Numbered from the stretch's first letter, positions 15,034 through 24,597 are shown. The stretch: 42,748 nt of DNA from Oscillospiraceae bacterium (GCA_016282135.1 JAEEKA010000094.1:1-42748), one strand, 5' to 3'. Numbers and translations: made by a program. Notes: generated by a model not told the origin, from the letters alone.

Positions 15034-16820
15034 CGGTCGTCTCCCTTTCTCCCGTCATAGCCGGAGGGGCTCCGGCTGTCCCGGGCCGGGCGGCGGGGCA
15101 GGTTGACCCGGGTGGAAATCTGCTGCTCCCGGGCGGGCCGCTGCCGGGGCGCGGGATCCCGCTCCCCCCGCAGGCCTGCCAGCAGGCGCTCATAGCGGGC
15201 GAAGAAGCCGGGGGCGGTCTTGGCAGGCTTTCCCTTCCAGATCAGCCAGTCGCAGGGCTCCAGTTCGGTTCGGCCCAGGGTTCCGGCCAGGGCGCCGCCC
15301 ACCCGCAGGGCGTCTGCAAAGGGCAGAATTCGATAGAAATACTGGGGATCGGACTCCAGGTTGGCCCGGAGCAGCTCCTGGGGCGCGGAGAGCAGCCAAC
15401 GGCGGTAGCCCAGCAGCTCCGCAGCCTGGGCAGCGCCGGCCCTGGTTCGACGGCCGCCGCAGCGAAGCAGGATTCCTACTGCCAGTTGGGCCGCCAGGTT
15501 CAGCAGCATCGGAGTCATCAGGCCGCCCTTGACGGCTGCCAGCACCAGAAACAGGGCGGACAGGACAGCCAGGCAGAGGGTCCGAAGGCTGTGCCGCCGC
15601 AGGAGGAAGCCGCCCAGCTCCTGGAGCCTGTGGCAGGCAAGCATGCCCAAAATGCTCAGGGGAATAATGGCCATCCAGCGCCAGCTTTTGGAGGCCACCC
15701 AGGCGTCGAAGCAGGCCAGGCACAGCACCAGCCCGGCCCCCAGAGCCAGGAGACGGAAAATCAGCACGGAGCCTGCTTTGGGATCGTAGACCCGGTTCCG
15801 CCAGAACTTTCGGGTTTTTTCGTCCGCCAGGCGGCGGGCCTTCAGATACTCCGCGCTTCGTACGTCGCAGACGTCGCTCCGGGAGAAGAGGGTGTAGAAA
15901 ATCTCTCCCTCAAAGCGCTTGCGCTCGGTATCCATATCAATCTGCCGGGTCAGGGTAATCCGTCCGCCCTGGTGTCGGGTCAGGGTCAGGTAGCCCAGGG
16001 AAGCCCATTGGACCACCATCAGGGCCAGGTCCGGGGCCCGGTCGGTGAGAATGAACGGGATTTCTCCCGCGTTGCCGCCCTCGGGGGGCATGGCCTGCCG
16101 CTTGGGCAGGATGGGGTAGTTTCGGAGAAGGGCCACCCAATAGGCGGCGGCCAGAACCAGCAGGGCAAAAAACAGCAGCCGATCCACCTTGACGGTTTTA
16201 CCCGCCAGAAAGCGCAGGTCGAAAAAGTCTCTGGGCACGTCCAGATCCATGGTGATGGCCTCGTGGTCCCGCAGGGTCTGATCCTCCAGCAGGACCGCGT
16301 GGATCTCCCCCTGGCGGATGGAGATGCTCATATAGTTGTCAATGGTGTCGCCGTGATAACCGGAGGCAAACTTCGGGGTTTCCTCAAAGACGCCGGGCAG
16401 CCGCACCGTGGCCTCATAGGCAGAGATGGGGCAGGTCCAGGCGGGATAGAGCAGTTGGATCGAAAAGGTCTGCTTCGCGTTTGTCTCCGTGACGGTCTCG
16501 GCCAGACGGTAGGACAGCACAACCTCCATCCTGCCGGACAAAGGCCCGGTCAGCGTCACCAGCTTCCAGCCCTCCGCGGAGCCGACCGTATGGGGCAGGG
16601 GACACACAATATCCTTGGCCGCAGAGGAGACCGGAACGGAAAAGCTCTCTGTCCCCGGGGCAAACTCCACGGTAAACCGCATGGTCACAGTGCAGGCGCC
16701 GTCGTTTTCCACGTCGCATTCGGTGGTCATGGCGGTAAGCGCCGTCCCTTCGGCGTAGGCAACCGTGGACAGCAGCCCCATCAGCAGCACCGTCAGCAGG
16801 GCCAGCAGCATCCGTCGCAA
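15030..16820 (-). CDS. DUF2207 family membrane protein
   Basis: A 596-residue protein. A signal peptide or first TM ([20 protein letters not shown]...AYA) is followed by an extracytoplasmic beta-rich domain of about 190 residues carrying the DUF2207 pattern ([37 protein letters not shown]). TM segments lie near residues 217-233, 355-375, 380-400 and 415-450, and the last 130 residues are cytoplasmic, ending in an Arg/Pro-rich tail. This is the YciQ-like layout; function is not known. It is the first gene of the run to mnmA (four-base overlap), with its own promoter in the divergent region shared with comB. Confidence 0.82.
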   Translation of the reverse strand: MRRMLLALLTVLLMGLLSTVAYAEGTALTAMTTECDVENDGACTVTMRFTVEFAPGTESFSVPVSSAAKDIVCPLPHTVGSAEGWKLVTLTGPLSGRMEVVLSYRLAETVTETNAKQTFSIQLLYPAWTCPISAYEATVRLPGVFEETPKFASGYHGDTIDNYMSISIRQGEIHAVLLEDQTLRDHEAITMDLDVPRDFFDLRFLAGKTVKVDRLLFFALLVLAAAYWVALLRNYPILPKRQAMPPEGGNAGEIPFILTDRAPDLALMVVQWASLGYLTLTRHQGGRITLTRQIDMDTERKRFEGEIFYTLFSRSDVCDVRSAEYLKARRLADEKTRKFWRNRVYDPKAGSVLIFRLLALGAGLVLCLACFDAWVASKSWRWMAIIPLSILGMLACHRLQELGGFLLRRHSLRTLCLAVLSALFLVLAAVKGGLMTPMLLNLAAQLAVGILLRCGGRRTRAGAAQAAELLGYRRWLLSAPQELLRANLESDPQYFYRILPFADALRVGGALAGTLGRTELEPCDWLIWKGKPAKTAPGFFARYERLLAGLRGERDPAPRQRPAREQQISTRVNLPRRPARDSRSPSGYDGRKGDDR

Positions 16821-16866
16821 GTCGTTTCCTCCCCTCCGCCGTCCCCCGGCCGAAAATGTTCAATAT

Positions 16867-16895
16867 ATCATACCATATACAAGGTGGAATTGCAA
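16867..16895 (-). promoter_or_regulatory. Promoter of the DUF2207-mnmA operon
   Basis: On the minus strand, TTGCAA (16890-16895), 17-nt spacer, TATGAT (16867-16872), with TGG in front of the -10. It is divergent from the comB promoter. Confidence 0.75.
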
Positions 16896-16936
16896 GGATT
16901 GATTTGCCTCAAGGAACAGTGCCAAAAAATCCGGCC

Positions 16937-16964
16937 TTGCATTCTCTCCAAAATGCCCTATAAT
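16937..16964 (+). promoter_or_regulatory. Promoter of comB-ybaK
   Basis: TTGCAT (16937-16942), 16-nt spacer, TATAAT (16959-16964). The start codon at 16996 is about 25 nt downstream of the expected transcription start. Confidence 0.78.
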
Positions 16965-16995
16965 GGAATCGAAAACATCATACCCGGGAGAGACT

Positions 16996-17688
16996 ATGGA
17001 TATTCAAATTCTGCAACTAATCGAAGGGGCCCGGCAGGCCCGGGGGCTGACGGTCATCATCGACGTACTGCGGGCCTTTTCCCTGGAATGCTATCTGACG
17101 GATCGGGGCGCGGCGGAGCTTCGGCCAGTGGGCACGCTGGAGGAGGCCTTTGCCTGGCGGGAACGGGACCCCTCCGTCCTCCTGGTGGGAGAACGGGGCG
17201 GGGCCAAATGCCAGGGCTTCGACTTCGGCAACTCGCCCAGCTCCATTTCCGCCGAGGCCGTCCGGGGCAGGCGGATCATCCACACCACCAGCGCCGGGAC
17301 CCAGGGCCTCACCCAGGCCCTCCATGCCGACGAGCGGATCGCCGGCAGCCTGGTGAACGCCGCCGCCGTGGCCGCCTACATCCGGGCCAGGAAGCCCGAG
17401 ATTGTCAGCCTGGTCTGCATGGGCAACGCCGGGGTCCGGGAGGCGGCGGAGGACGTTCTCTGCGCCGAGTACATCCGCTCCCTGGTGCTGGGCCGCCCCC
17501 TGCCGGACGTGGAGGAACGGACGGCGGCCCTGCGCTGGCACGGAGGAGAACACTTCTTCAATCCCAACACCCAGGAGATCTACCCGGAGCCGGACTTCTG
17601 GCTCTGCGTCAAGCGGGATTTGTTCCCCTTTGTCCTCCGAGCAGCGGAGGACGAGCTGGGATTGCGCATGGAAAAAGTGAGCCTGTAG
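16996..17688 (+). CDS. 2-phosphosulfolactate phosphatase family protein (ComB-like)
   Basis: The 230-residue product fits the ComB family, Mg-dependent phosphatases that convert 2-phospho-3-sulfolactate to 3-sulfolactate. Family blocks are visible: VIIDVLRAFSLECYL, LLVGERGGAKCQGFDFGNSP, RRIIHTTSAGTQGL, and SLVCMGNAG. The start at 16996 follows GGGAGAG; an in-frame ATG at 16963 overlaps the -10 box and is rejected. Coenzyme M synthesis is not expected here, so the natural substrate may be another phospho-organic acid. It precedes ybaK by 55 nt in the same direction, with a small GC palindrome (17699-17716) between them and no T-tract. Confidence 0.85.
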   Translation: MDIQILQLIEGARQARGLTVIIDVLRAFSLECYLTDRGAAELRPVGTLEEAFAWRERDPSVLLVGERGGAKCQGFDFGNSPSSISAEAVRGRRIIHTTSAGTQGLTQALHADERIAGSLVNAAAVAAYIRARKPEIVSLVCMGNAGVREAAEDVLCAEYIRSLVLGRPLPDVEERTAALRWHGGEHFFNPNTQEIYPEPDFWLCVKRDLFPFVLRAAEDELGLRMEKVSL

Positions 17689-17743
17689 CGGGCAGCGGCG
17701 GCCTGAGCTCAGGCCGTCCTGCAAACAAAGAGGGGAGAGAACG

Positions 17744-18220
17744 ATGAAAAAACATGAAAAAACCAACGTAATGCGGCTGCTGGATCAGCAGGGCGTACAC
17801 TATGAGAGCTATAGCTACGAGGGCACCGGGGCCGTCAGCGGGGCGGAGGTGGCCGCCGTCCTGGGCCAGGACCCGGACCGGGTGTTCAAAACCCTGGTGA
17901 CCGAGGGCCGGTCCGGTCAGCACTACGTCTTTGTAATCCCCGTACTGCAGGAGCTGGACCTGAAAAAGGCCGCGGCCGCCGCAGGGGAAAAGAGCATCGC
18001 CATGGTGAAGTCCAAGGAGCTGCTGCCCCTCACCGGCTATATCCACGGGGGCTGTTCCCCCATCGGCATGAAAAAGCCCTTCCCCACCTTTGTGGAGGAA
18101 AGCGCAATCCTCTATGAGGCCATTTTGTTCAGCGCCGGGAAAATCGGCTTTCAGGTGGAGGTCGCCCCGGACGATCTGGAAAAGCTGGTGGCCTTCCAAT
18201 ATGCCGATTTGTGCGAATAA
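17744..18220 (+). CDS. ybaK: Cys-tRNA(Pro)/Cys-tRNA(Cys) deacylase YbaK
   Basis: Trans-editing enzyme that hydrolyses Cys-tRNA(Pro), a common misacylation product. The 158-residue length and motifs fit YbaK/EbsC: KTNVMRLLDQQGVHYESYSY, DRVFKTLVTEG with the catalytic lysine, KSKELLPLTGYIHGGCSPIG, and a closing VEVAPDDLEKLV. GGGGAG precedes the ATG. Probably cotranscribed with the ComB-like gene. The following glgA gene has its own strong promoter. Confidence 0.93.
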   Translation: MKKHEKTNVMRLLDQQGVHYESYSYEGTGAVSGAEVAAVLGQDPDRVFKTLVTEGRSGQHYVFVIPVLQELDLKKAAAAAGEKSIAMVKSKELLPLTGYIHGGCSPIGMKKPFPTFVEESAILYEAILFSAGKIGFQVEVAPDDLEKLVAFQYADLCE

Positions 18221-18247
18221 CCGTCGAATCCGGATTATCCCCGGGGC

Positions 18248-18277
18248 TTGACTTAACCCGGGAAATGGGGATATAAT
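18248..18277 (+). promoter_or_regulatory. Promoter of glgA
   Basis: TTGACT (18248-18253), 18-nt spacer, TATAAT (18272-18277). The leader to the ATG at 18335 is about 50 nt. Confidence 0.82.
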
Positions 18278-18334
18278 GGAAGCAGAAAAAGAACGCGTCC
18301 CCACACCAAATCTTTTCAGCAGGAGGAAAACGCC

Positions 18335-20071
18335 ATGCCGAAAAAGAAAAATATACTGTTGCCGGAGGAAACGCCGGCGGGAAAGAAAGAAGCCGCACAG
18401 GAAGAGCAAAAATCCGCAAAGAAGCCCGCCGCCGAAAAAAAGACGGCGGCCGGGAAGCCCGCCGCACCCAAATCAGCCGCTGAGAAAAAGCCTGCGGCGG
18501 AGAAAAAGACTCCCGCCAAAAAGCGCGCGCCTGCCAAGAAGGCCGCGCCTGTCCCGGCGCCCGCGCCCGTTGCGGAAGCTGCCGTTCCCGCGGAGGCCGC
18601 CCTTCCGGAGCTGCCCCAGCCCCGGCGGAGCGTGGCCTTCATCGGCTCGGAGTGCTATCCCTTCGTGAAAACCGGCGGTCTGGGGGACGTGATGTACGCC
18701 CTGCCCAAGGCCCTGGCCAAGCTCAACTGCGACGTGAAGGTGATCCTGCCCCGCTACCGCTGCATCCCCCAGAAGTGGCAGGAGAAGATGATCTACCGGG
18801 GCTCCTTCACGATGGACCTCTGCGCCGACGGCCGCTCCTTCTACGTGGGAATCATGGAATACGTCTGGGACGGGGTGGTCTACGACTTCATCGACAACGA
18901 GGAGTTCTTCTCCTACGGCAGCCCCTACACCAATCTGGTGGACGACATTCCCCGGTTCTGCTACTTCGGCAAGGCCGCTCTGGCCGCCCTGAACTACATG
19001 GAATGGGTGCCGGATATCATCCACTGCCACGACTGGCAGGCAGCCCTGGTGCCGGTGTATCTGCGGACCCTCTTCGCGGGCACCGCTCTGGCCGGGTCCA
19101 AGTCCGTGCTCACCATCCACAATCTGCGGTTCCAGGGGGTCTACAACATCCCCACCATCCAATACTGGACCAATCTGCCCGACTACGTGTTCAACAAGGA
19201 CGCCCTGACTCAGAACTGGGTGGACGCCAGCATGCTCAAGGGCGGGCTCACCTACTGCGACCGAATCACCACCGTCAGCGGCACCTACGCCGGAGAAATT
19301 CAGACGGAGTTCTTCGGCGACGGGCTGGACGCCCACCTGCGCTACCACTCCGGCAAGCTGCGGGGCATCGTCAACGGCATTGACGTGGACCAGTGGGACA
19401 GCCGGACAGACAGGCTCCTGGCCGCCAACTATGCGGAAACCGACGCCCCGGCCGGGAAGCTGGCCAACAAGCTGGCCCTCCAGGAACAGCTGGGACTGGA
19501 GCAGAACCCCGGCAAGATGGTGCTTGGTCTGATCTCCCGGCTCACGGACCAGAAGGGCCTGGACCTGGTGAACGCCATTCTCCCCGCCCTGGTGGACGGC
19601 AACACCCAGGTGGTGGTTCTGGGCACCGGCGACGCCCGGTACGAGGAATCCTTCCGCCAGTTTGAAAACACCTACAAGGGCGCCGTCTGCGCCTACATCG
19701 CCTATGACGAGGCCCTGGCCCACCGAATTTACGCGGGGGCCGACGCCCTGCTGGTGCCCTCCCTCTTTGAGCCCTGCGGCCTGACCCAGCTCATCGCCAT
19801 GCGCTATGGTACGGTTCCCGTCGTCCGGGAGACCGGCGGTCTGAAGGACACCGTCCAGCCCTACAACCAGTTCACCAACGAAGGCAACGGCTTCAGCTTC
19901 GACCGCTACGACGCCGGCCTGCTGCTGGACGCAGTCAACCGGGCCAAAACCCTCTACTTCACCGACCGGGCCCGCTGGGAGGAAATGGTCCGCCGGGATA
20001 TGGAAAAGGACGTCTCCTGGGAAAGCTCCGCCTGGCAGTACCGGGGGCTGTATTTGGAACTGAAACCGTAA
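18335..20071 (+). CDS. glgA: Glycogen synthase with lysine/alanine/proline-rich N-terminal tail
   Basis: ADP-glucose-dependent GT5 glycogen/starch synthase. The catalytic body begins near residue 97 (RRSVAFIGSECYPFVKTGGLGD; the KTGGLGD loop binds ADP-glucose). Further blocks include IHCHDWQAAL, VLTIHNLRFQGVYN, GLISRLTDQKGLDLV and SLFEPCGLTQLIAMRYGTVP with the conserved ExxxxxxxE region. At 578 residues it is about 100 longer than usual. The excess is residues 1-96, made of AEKK, AAKP, PAKK and APVPAPAP-like units, resembling bacterial histone-H1-like tails. The tail is in frame behind a clear AGGAGG and starts with MPKKKN, so it appears translated. It may mediate electrostatic binding, but its role is unknown. 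No other glycogen genes are adjacent. Confidence 0.95.
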   Translation: MPKKKNILLPEETPAGKKEAAQEEQKSAKKPAAEKKTAAGKPAAPKSAAEKKPAAEKKTPAKKRAPAKKAAPVPAPAPVAEAAVPAEAALPELPQPRRSVAFIGSECYPFVKTGGLGDVMYALPKALAKLNCDVKVILPRYRCIPQKWQEKMIYRGSFTMDLCADGRSFYVGIMEYVWDGVVYDFIDNEEFFSYGSPYTNLVDDIPRFCYFGKAALAALNYMEWVPDIIHCHDWQAALVPVYLRTLFAGTALAGSKSVLTIHNLRFQGVYNIPTIQYWTNLPDYVFNKDALTQNWVDASMLKGGLTYCDRITTVSGTYAGEIQTEFFGDGLDAHLRYHSGKLRGIVNGIDVDQWDSRTDRLLAANYAETDAPAGKLANKLALQEQLGLEQNPGKMVLGLISRLTDQKGLDLVNAILPALVDGNTQVVVLGTGDARYEESFRQFENTYKGAVCAYIAYDEALAHRIYAGADALLVPSLFEPCGLTQLIAMRYGTVPVVRETGGLKDTVQPYNQFTNEGNGFSFDRYDAGLLLDAVNRAKTLYFTDRARWEEMVRRDMEKDVSWESSAWQYRGLYLELKP

Positions 20072-20079
20072 TGAACGGA

Positions 20080-20119
20080 GCGGCGGCGTGACCGAATCGG
20101 TCACGCCGCCGCATTTTTG
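20080..20119 (+). terminator. Intrinsic terminator of glgA
   Basis: Long stem GCGGCGGCGTGACCGA paired with the inverted copy ending at 20112, then ATTTTTG. It lies 9 nt after the glgA stop and may also serve the convergent ABC permease gene, whose stop is at 20121. Confidence 0.9.
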
Positions 20120-20120
20120 T

Positions 20121-21353
20121 TTAGGCCTTCCACACTGCCTTGATAATCGCGCCGAGCTTGGGGGTGGTGCCGTAGAGCAGGACGCCCACGCTGTAGATCT
20201 TGGCGGAGAGGAAGCCGATGCCCACGGTGGAGCCGATGAGAATGGCAATGGACAGGGCAATCTCATGCCAGGGCACGGTGCTCATGCAGATTCGCGTGAA
20301 CATGGCCATGGGCGAGGTGAAGGGGATGAAGGAACAGGCCTTCATCAGAGTATTGTCCGTGTTGCCGCTGGTCATGGACATCATCACCACCAGGAAGGCA
20401 ATGATAAACAGGAAGGTGATGGGCATGACCGAGGTGTTGATGTCCTCCAGCTTGGAGGCCGTGGAGCCGATGGCGCCGTAGAGGAAGGCGTAGATCAGGA
20501 AGCCCAGGACAAAGTACACCAGCATGTACACGAACAGATTCACGGGGATGTTGAAGATGGACTCGATGATCCGGTTGTCGCCCCAGGCGGATTTGTTGAT
20601 GTTGTAGAACACCAGGGCGGAGCCGAACACGGCCACCAATTGAATCAGGCCTGCCAGGCAGGAAGCCAGAACCTTGCCGAACATCATGCTGGAGGGCTTG
20701 GCGCTGGTCACCAGGACCTCCATGGCCCGGGAGCTCTTTTCCGAGGCCACGTTGGTGGCTACCATCTGGCCGTAGAGCAGGATCACCATGTACAGGGCCA
20801 TAATCATGATGTAGGTGTAGAGGAAGTTCTGCCCCTGATCCTTGCCCAGGGCGGTGACATTGCTCTCGATCTCCACGGACATGACCTTTTCCGCCTGCTC
20901 AGGAGTCAGGCCGTACTGCAGCATGGCCGTCACCCGGCAGACCTCTTTCAGCAGGGTCTCCGCCAACGCGGTGTTGGCGTCGTACATGGTGAGGTTGTTC
21001 ACGTAGTAGGTGTAGGAGGAGGCGCTGTCCATGGCAAAGGCGCACTCGGCGCTGCCGGAGATAATCTGTTCCTTCACGTCCTCCAGGCTGCCCTCGGCCA
21101 GCTTCACCTCATAGTCGGGGAAGGCCGGCTCAAAATACTGCCTGACCAGGGAGGCCAGCTCCCCGTCCTGGGCGTAGACCAGCATGACGGTCTTGTCCTT
21201 GACGCCTTCTTCAGACTTGAACATGGCGGTGATGTTGGGGATGAACATGGCAATGGCAATGGCGATCACGAGAAACACCGTGGTGCCCACGAAGACCTTG
21301 TTCTTCAAGTAGCCCCGAAGCTCAAATTTCAGGATGGTTCCAAACTGTTTCAT
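20121..21353 (-). CDS. ABC-2 type transporter permease (NatB-like)
   Basis: A 410-residue membrane subunit. It has one N-terminal TM (FVGTTVFLVIAIAIAMFIPN), an extracytoplasmic loop of about 140 residues, then five or six TM segments in the C-terminal half, including SEKSSRAMEVLVTSAKPSSMMFGK, the coupling-region signature of NatB/YhaP-type permeases. It starts 13 nt after the ATPase gene, with AGGAGG. Related pairs export Na+ or small toxic compounds, but the cargo here is not determined. Confidence 0.9.
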   Translation of the reverse strand: MKQFGTILKFELRGYLKNKVFVGTTVFLVIAIAIAMFIPNITAMFKSEEGVKDKTVMLVYAQDGELASLVRQYFEPAFPDYEVKLAEGSLEDVKEQIISGSAECAFAMDSASSYTYYVNNLTMYDANTALAETLLKEVCRVTAMLQYGLTPEQAEKVMSVEIESNVTALGKDQGQNFLYTYIMIMALYMVILLYGQMVATNVASEKSSRAMEVLVTSAKPSSMMFGKVLASCLAGLIQLVAVFGSALVFYNINKSAWGDNRIIESIFNIPVNLFVYMLVYFVLGFLIYAFLYGAIGSTASKLEDINTSVMPITFLFIIAFLVVMMSMTSGNTDNTLMKACSFIPFTSPMAMFTRICMSTVPWHEIALSIAILIGSTVGIGFLSAKIYSVGVLLYGTTPKLGAIIKAVWKA

Positions 21354-21366
21354 TGCTTCCGCCTCC

Positions 21367-22257
21367 TTACACCTGCTCGCCCGCGTACTGGACGAAAATA
21401 TCGTTCAGCGAGGGCTCGAATACCCGGACCTCGTCGATGTCGAAGTGTTCCACGAGGCGCTTCATGACGGCGCTCTTTTCCTCCGGGTTCGCCAGCTGAA
21501 TCATCAGCGAGCCGTTTTCCTGCCGGGTGCAGGCCCCGCCGAACGCGCTTTGAATCTGCTCCGGCTTCGTGGTGCTGACCACCAGCCGGTCCCGGGGGTA
21601 GTTCCGCTTGATGTCGCGGAGGTCCCCGTGGAGGGCCACCCGGCCCGCGTTGATGATGGCGATGCTGTCACAGAACTCCTCGATGTAGCTCATTTGATGG
21701 CTGGAAAACAGAACGATTTTCCCCTGGGCAATCTGCTCCTTCACCACGTCCTTCAGCAGGATGGCGTTCACAGGGTCCAGGCCGGAAAAGGGCTCGTCCA
21801 AAATCACGATCTGGGGATTGTGGGCCAGGGCCGTGATGAGCTGAATTTTCTGCTGGTTGCCCTTGGACAGGGTGTCCAGCCGCTTGTTCCGGTATTCCGT
21901 CATTTCCAGCCGTTCCAGCCAGGCGTCCACCGACAGGACCGCTTCCTTCCGGCCCATGCCCTTCAGCTCGGCGAAGTACACCAGCTGATCGATAATCAGC
22001 TTTTTGGGGTACAGGCCCCGCTCCTCCGGCAGATAGCCGATCTGGATTGCCTTGTAGTCGATGGGCTTGCCGTCGACCAGTACCTCGCCGCTGTTGGCGG
22101 GGAACACGTTCATCAGAATGCGGATGGAGGTGGTCTTGCCCGCGCCGTTCCGGCCCAGCAGACCGAAGGCCTTCCCGCTCTCCGCGGTAAAGGAAACGCC
22201 CTTCAGCACCTGCTTGTCCCCGAAGGATTTGTCGATGTTTTTCAGTTCTAAGCGCAT
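21367..22257 (-). CDS. ABC transporter ATP-binding protein (NatA-like)
   Basis: A 296-residue ATPase. Walker A is GLLGRNGAGKTT, followed by a Q-loop region (IGYLPEERGLYPK), the signature LSKGNQQKI, Walker B IVILDEPFSGLDPVN and the H-switch SSHQMSYIEE. The C-terminal 80 residues form the usual small regulatory domain. The phrase LPEERGLYPK is typical of NatA/YhaQ-type exporters. ACAGGAG precedes the ATG. It forms a two-gene operon with the permease behind a near-consensus promoter. Confidence 0.93.
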   Translation of the reverse strand: MRLELKNIDKSFGDKQVLKGVSFTAESGKAFGLLGRNGAGKTTSIRILMNVFPANSGEVLVDGKPIDYKAIQIGYLPEERGLYPKKLIIDQLVYFAELKGMGRKEAVLSVDAWLERLEMTEYRNKRLDTLSKGNQQKIQLITALAHNPQIVILDEPFSGLDPVNAILLKDVVKEQIAQGKIVLFSSHQMSYIEEFCDSIAIINAGRVALHGDLRDIKRNYPRDRLVVSTTKPEQIQSAFGGACTRQENGSLMIQLANPEEKSAVMKRLVEHFDIDEVRVFEPSLNDIFVQYAGEQV

Positions 22258-22358
22258 AATCGCAACTCCTGTTCCTTAAATGTTATCGCTGCGCTCGGAC
22301 ATGGGTTCGCTGTGTTTCAGCCCCTATATCGTCTCCCGTTATGTCGTCGTGCGACAGT

Positions 22359-22387
22359 ATCATAGCACGATATATGTCGATTGTCAA
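22359..22387 (-). promoter_or_regulatory. Promoter of the ABC exporter operon
   Basis: On the minus strand, perfect TTGACA (22382-22387), 17-nt spacer, TATGAT (22359-22364), with TG in front. The leader is about 95 nt. Interrupted dyads near TATCATAGCACGATA (22357-22371) and GTCGTCGTGCGAC (22343-22355) overlap or flank the -10, so a repressor site is possible. No regulator gene is adjacent. Confidence 0.8.
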
Positions 22388-22401
22388 CACTTTTTTCATG
22401 C

Positions 22402-22612
22402 AACAGGCAGCAGGCACCAGGCAATAGGGGACGGGGGATGCGGTTGCTCAGAGCCCGTAGGGGCGGATGCCCACATCCGTCCGCCGTTCCCCGTAGGGCG
22501 GCCAGACCTCTGGCCGCCGCTGGTTCAGGGTTCAGCGCGCGTAGGGACGGCACCCTGCCGTCCGCCGGTTTGGAGTTCAGCGTGCGTAGGGACGGCAGGG
22601 TGCCGTCCCTAC
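22402..22612. repeat. Heptamer array plus four GTAGGG hairpins
   Basis: Five heptamers (AACAGGC, AGCAGGC, ACCAGGC, AATAGGG, GACGGGG; 22402-22436) are followed by four GTAGGG hairpins with different inner stems at 22457-22482, 22493-22518, 22541-22563 and 22586-22612. Between the second and third is a doubled GGTTCAG heptamer (22522-22535). The third and fourth have the same arms but inverted centres. This fills most of the gap between the ABC promoter and the typA promoter. Confidence 0.85.
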
Positions 22613-22696
22613 AGACTCTGAACCCCTTCTGTGTCAAATATCTCTTTTTTTCTGCGAATAAACGAAAAATATCTGTAAAAACGGGCGAAAACCCTA

Positions 22697-22725
22697 TTGC
22701 AATTTCTGTTCGGATATGCTATATT
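22697..22725 (+). promoter_or_regulatory. Promoter of typA
   Basis: TTGCAA (22697-22702), 17-nt spacer, TATATT (22720-22725), preceded by TGC (extended -10). The ATG at 22764 follows GAAAGGGG. Confidence 0.75.
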
Positions 22726-22763
22726 TTCCGAGTTATGTGAGCTTTTAGAAAGGGGAAAACCTT

Positions 22764-24584
22764 ATGATCCCGCAAGAGAAGATCAGAAATATTGCAATCA
22801 TCGCCCACGTTGACCACGGCAAGACCACTCTCGTGGACGAAATGCTGAAGCAGGGCGGCATCTACCGGGAGAACCAGGCTGTGGTGGACCGGGTTATGGA
22901 CTCCGGCGACCTGGAACGGGAGCGGGGCATCACCATCCTGGCCAAGAACACCGCCGTCCACTATAAGGACTACAAAATCAACATCGTGGACACGCCGGGC
23001 CACGCCGACTTCGGCGGCGAGGTGGAGCGTATTCTGAAAATGGTCAACGGCGTTCTGCTGCTGGTGGACGCCGCCGAGGGCCCCATGCCCCAGACCCGCT
23101 TCGTGCTGCAAAAGGCCCTGGAGCTGGGCCACAAGGTCATCGTGGTGGTAAACAAGATCGACCGGCCCGACGCCCGCATCGAGGAGGTCATGGACGAGGT
23201 TCTGGAGTTGCTGCTGGACCTGGACGCCACGGACGAGCAGTTTGAGTCTCCCACCATCTTCTGCTCCGCAAGACAGGGCGTCTCCTCCTACGGGCCTCAC
23301 GAGGCCGGCACGGACCTGATCCCGCTGTTTGAAACCATCGTCAATTATATCCCCGCCCCCACCGGGGACGCCCAGGCCCCCCTGCAAATGCTGGTGTCCT
23401 CCCTGGACTACAACGACTACGTGGGCCGAATCTGCATCGGCCGCATCGAGCGGGGCACCATCCGCCAGAACCAGGAAGTCATGATTTGCGACTACCACGA
23501 CGAGTCCATCCGGCAGAAGGGCAAGATCGTGGCCCTCTACGCCTTTGACGGCCTGGGCCGGACTCCCATTCAGGAGGCCAGCGCCGGGGAGATCGTGGCC
23601 TTCTCCGGTATTTCCGACATCACCATCGGCCGGACGGTCTGCGATCCTCTGACCGTAGAGCCCCTGCCCTTTGTGAAGATCTCCGACCCCACCATTGAAA
23701 TGACCTTTGCCGTCAACGACAGCCCCTTCGCGGGCCGGGAGGGCAAGTACGTCACCTCCCGGAACCTCCGGGACCGGCTGGAGCGGGAGCTTCTGAAGGA
23801 CGTATCCCTCCACGTCACCGAGCAGGGCACCGACGCCTTCAACGTGGCGGGCCGGGGCGAAATGCACCTGTCCATCCTCATCGAGACCATGCGCCGGGAG
23901 GGCTTTGAGTTCTCCGTGTCCACCCCCAGAGTCCTGACCAAGGAAATCGACGGGGTGAAGTGCGAGCCCATCGAGCGGATGGTGGCGGACGTGCCCGAAA
24001 ACGCCATGGGCGCCGTCATCGAGAAGATCGGCCAGCGGAAGGGCGACCTGGTTTCCATGACCCCCATGGGCAGCCGCTACCGGCTGGAGTTCCTGGTGCC
24101 CTCCCGGGGCCTCTTCGGCTATCGCAGCGAGTTCCTCACCGACACCCACGGCGAGGGCGTCATGTCCTCCGTGCTGGACTCCTACGCCCCCCTGAAGGGC
24201 GAGATAGAGCGCCGGAAGACCGGCTCCCTGGTGGCCCATGAGACCGGCGAAACCACCGCCTACGGCATCGGCGGCGTTCAGGATCGGGGCCAAATGTTCA
24301 TCAGCCCCGGCATCCCCGTCTACGCGGGCATGATCGTAGGCGCCTGCAGCCGCAACGAGGATATGACCGTCAACGTCTGCAAGAAGAAGCAGCTCACCAA
24401 CATGCGGGCCGCCGGCTCCGACGACGCCATCCGGCTGGTGCCGCCCCGGACCTTCTCCCTGGAGCAGTGCCTGGAATACCTGGCGGACGACGAGCTGCTG
24501 GAGGTCACCCCCCAGAACCTCCGGATGCGCAAGCGGATTCTGGACCATTCCCAGAGAATGCGCGAGCTCATGAAGAAGCGCTAA
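22764..24584 (+). CDS. typA: Translational GTPase TypA/BipA
   Basis: Ribosome-associated GTPase of the EF-G superfamily, involved in 50S assembly and stress adaptation. All G motifs are visible in the 606 residues: IAHVDHGKTT (G1), RGITIL (G2), DTPGHADFGGEVER (G3), NKIDRPDA (G4), and SARQG (G5). Domain II, the EF-G-like domains and the BipA-specific C-terminal domain follow (GRGEMHLSILIETMRREGFE, VPSRGLFGYRSEFLTDT, RTFSLEQCLEYLADDELLEV). Length and order are canonical. Monocistronic: own promoter and own terminator. Confidence 0.97.
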   Translation: MIPQEKIRNIAIIAHVDHGKTTLVDEMLKQGGIYRENQAVVDRVMDSGDLERERGITILAKNTAVHYKDYKINIVDTPGHADFGGEVERILKMVNGVLLLVDAAEGPMPQTRFVLQKALELGHKVIVVVNKIDRPDARIEEVMDEVLELLLDLDATDEQFESPTIFCSARQGVSSYGPHEAGTDLIPLFETIVNYIPAPTGDAQAPLQMLVSSLDYNDYVGRICIGRIERGTIRQNQEVMICDYHDESIRQKGKIVALYAFDGLGRTPIQEASAGEIVAFSGISDITIGRTVCDPLTVEPLPFVKISDPTIEMTFAVNDSPFAGREGKYVTSRNLRDRLERELLKDVSLHVTEQGTDAFNVAGRGEMHLSILIETMRREGFEFSVSTPRVLTKEIDGVKCEPIERMVADVPENAMGAVIEKIGQRKGDLVSMTPMGSRYRLEFLVPSRGLFGYRSEFLTDTHGEGVMSSVLDSYAPLKGEIERRKTGSLVAHETGETTAYGIGGVQDRGQMFISPGIPVYAGMIVGACSRNEDMTVNVCKKKQLTNMRAAGSDDAIRLVPPRTFSLEQCLEYLADDELLEVTPQNLRMRKRILDHSQRMRELMKKR

Positions 24585-24597
24585 GAAATAATCAGAA

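Noticed and set aside
17699..17716. CGGCCTGAGCTCAGGCCG palindrome between comB-like and ybaK genes as a terminator
   Set aside because: No T-tract follows and the loop would be too small; it may be a chance dyad.
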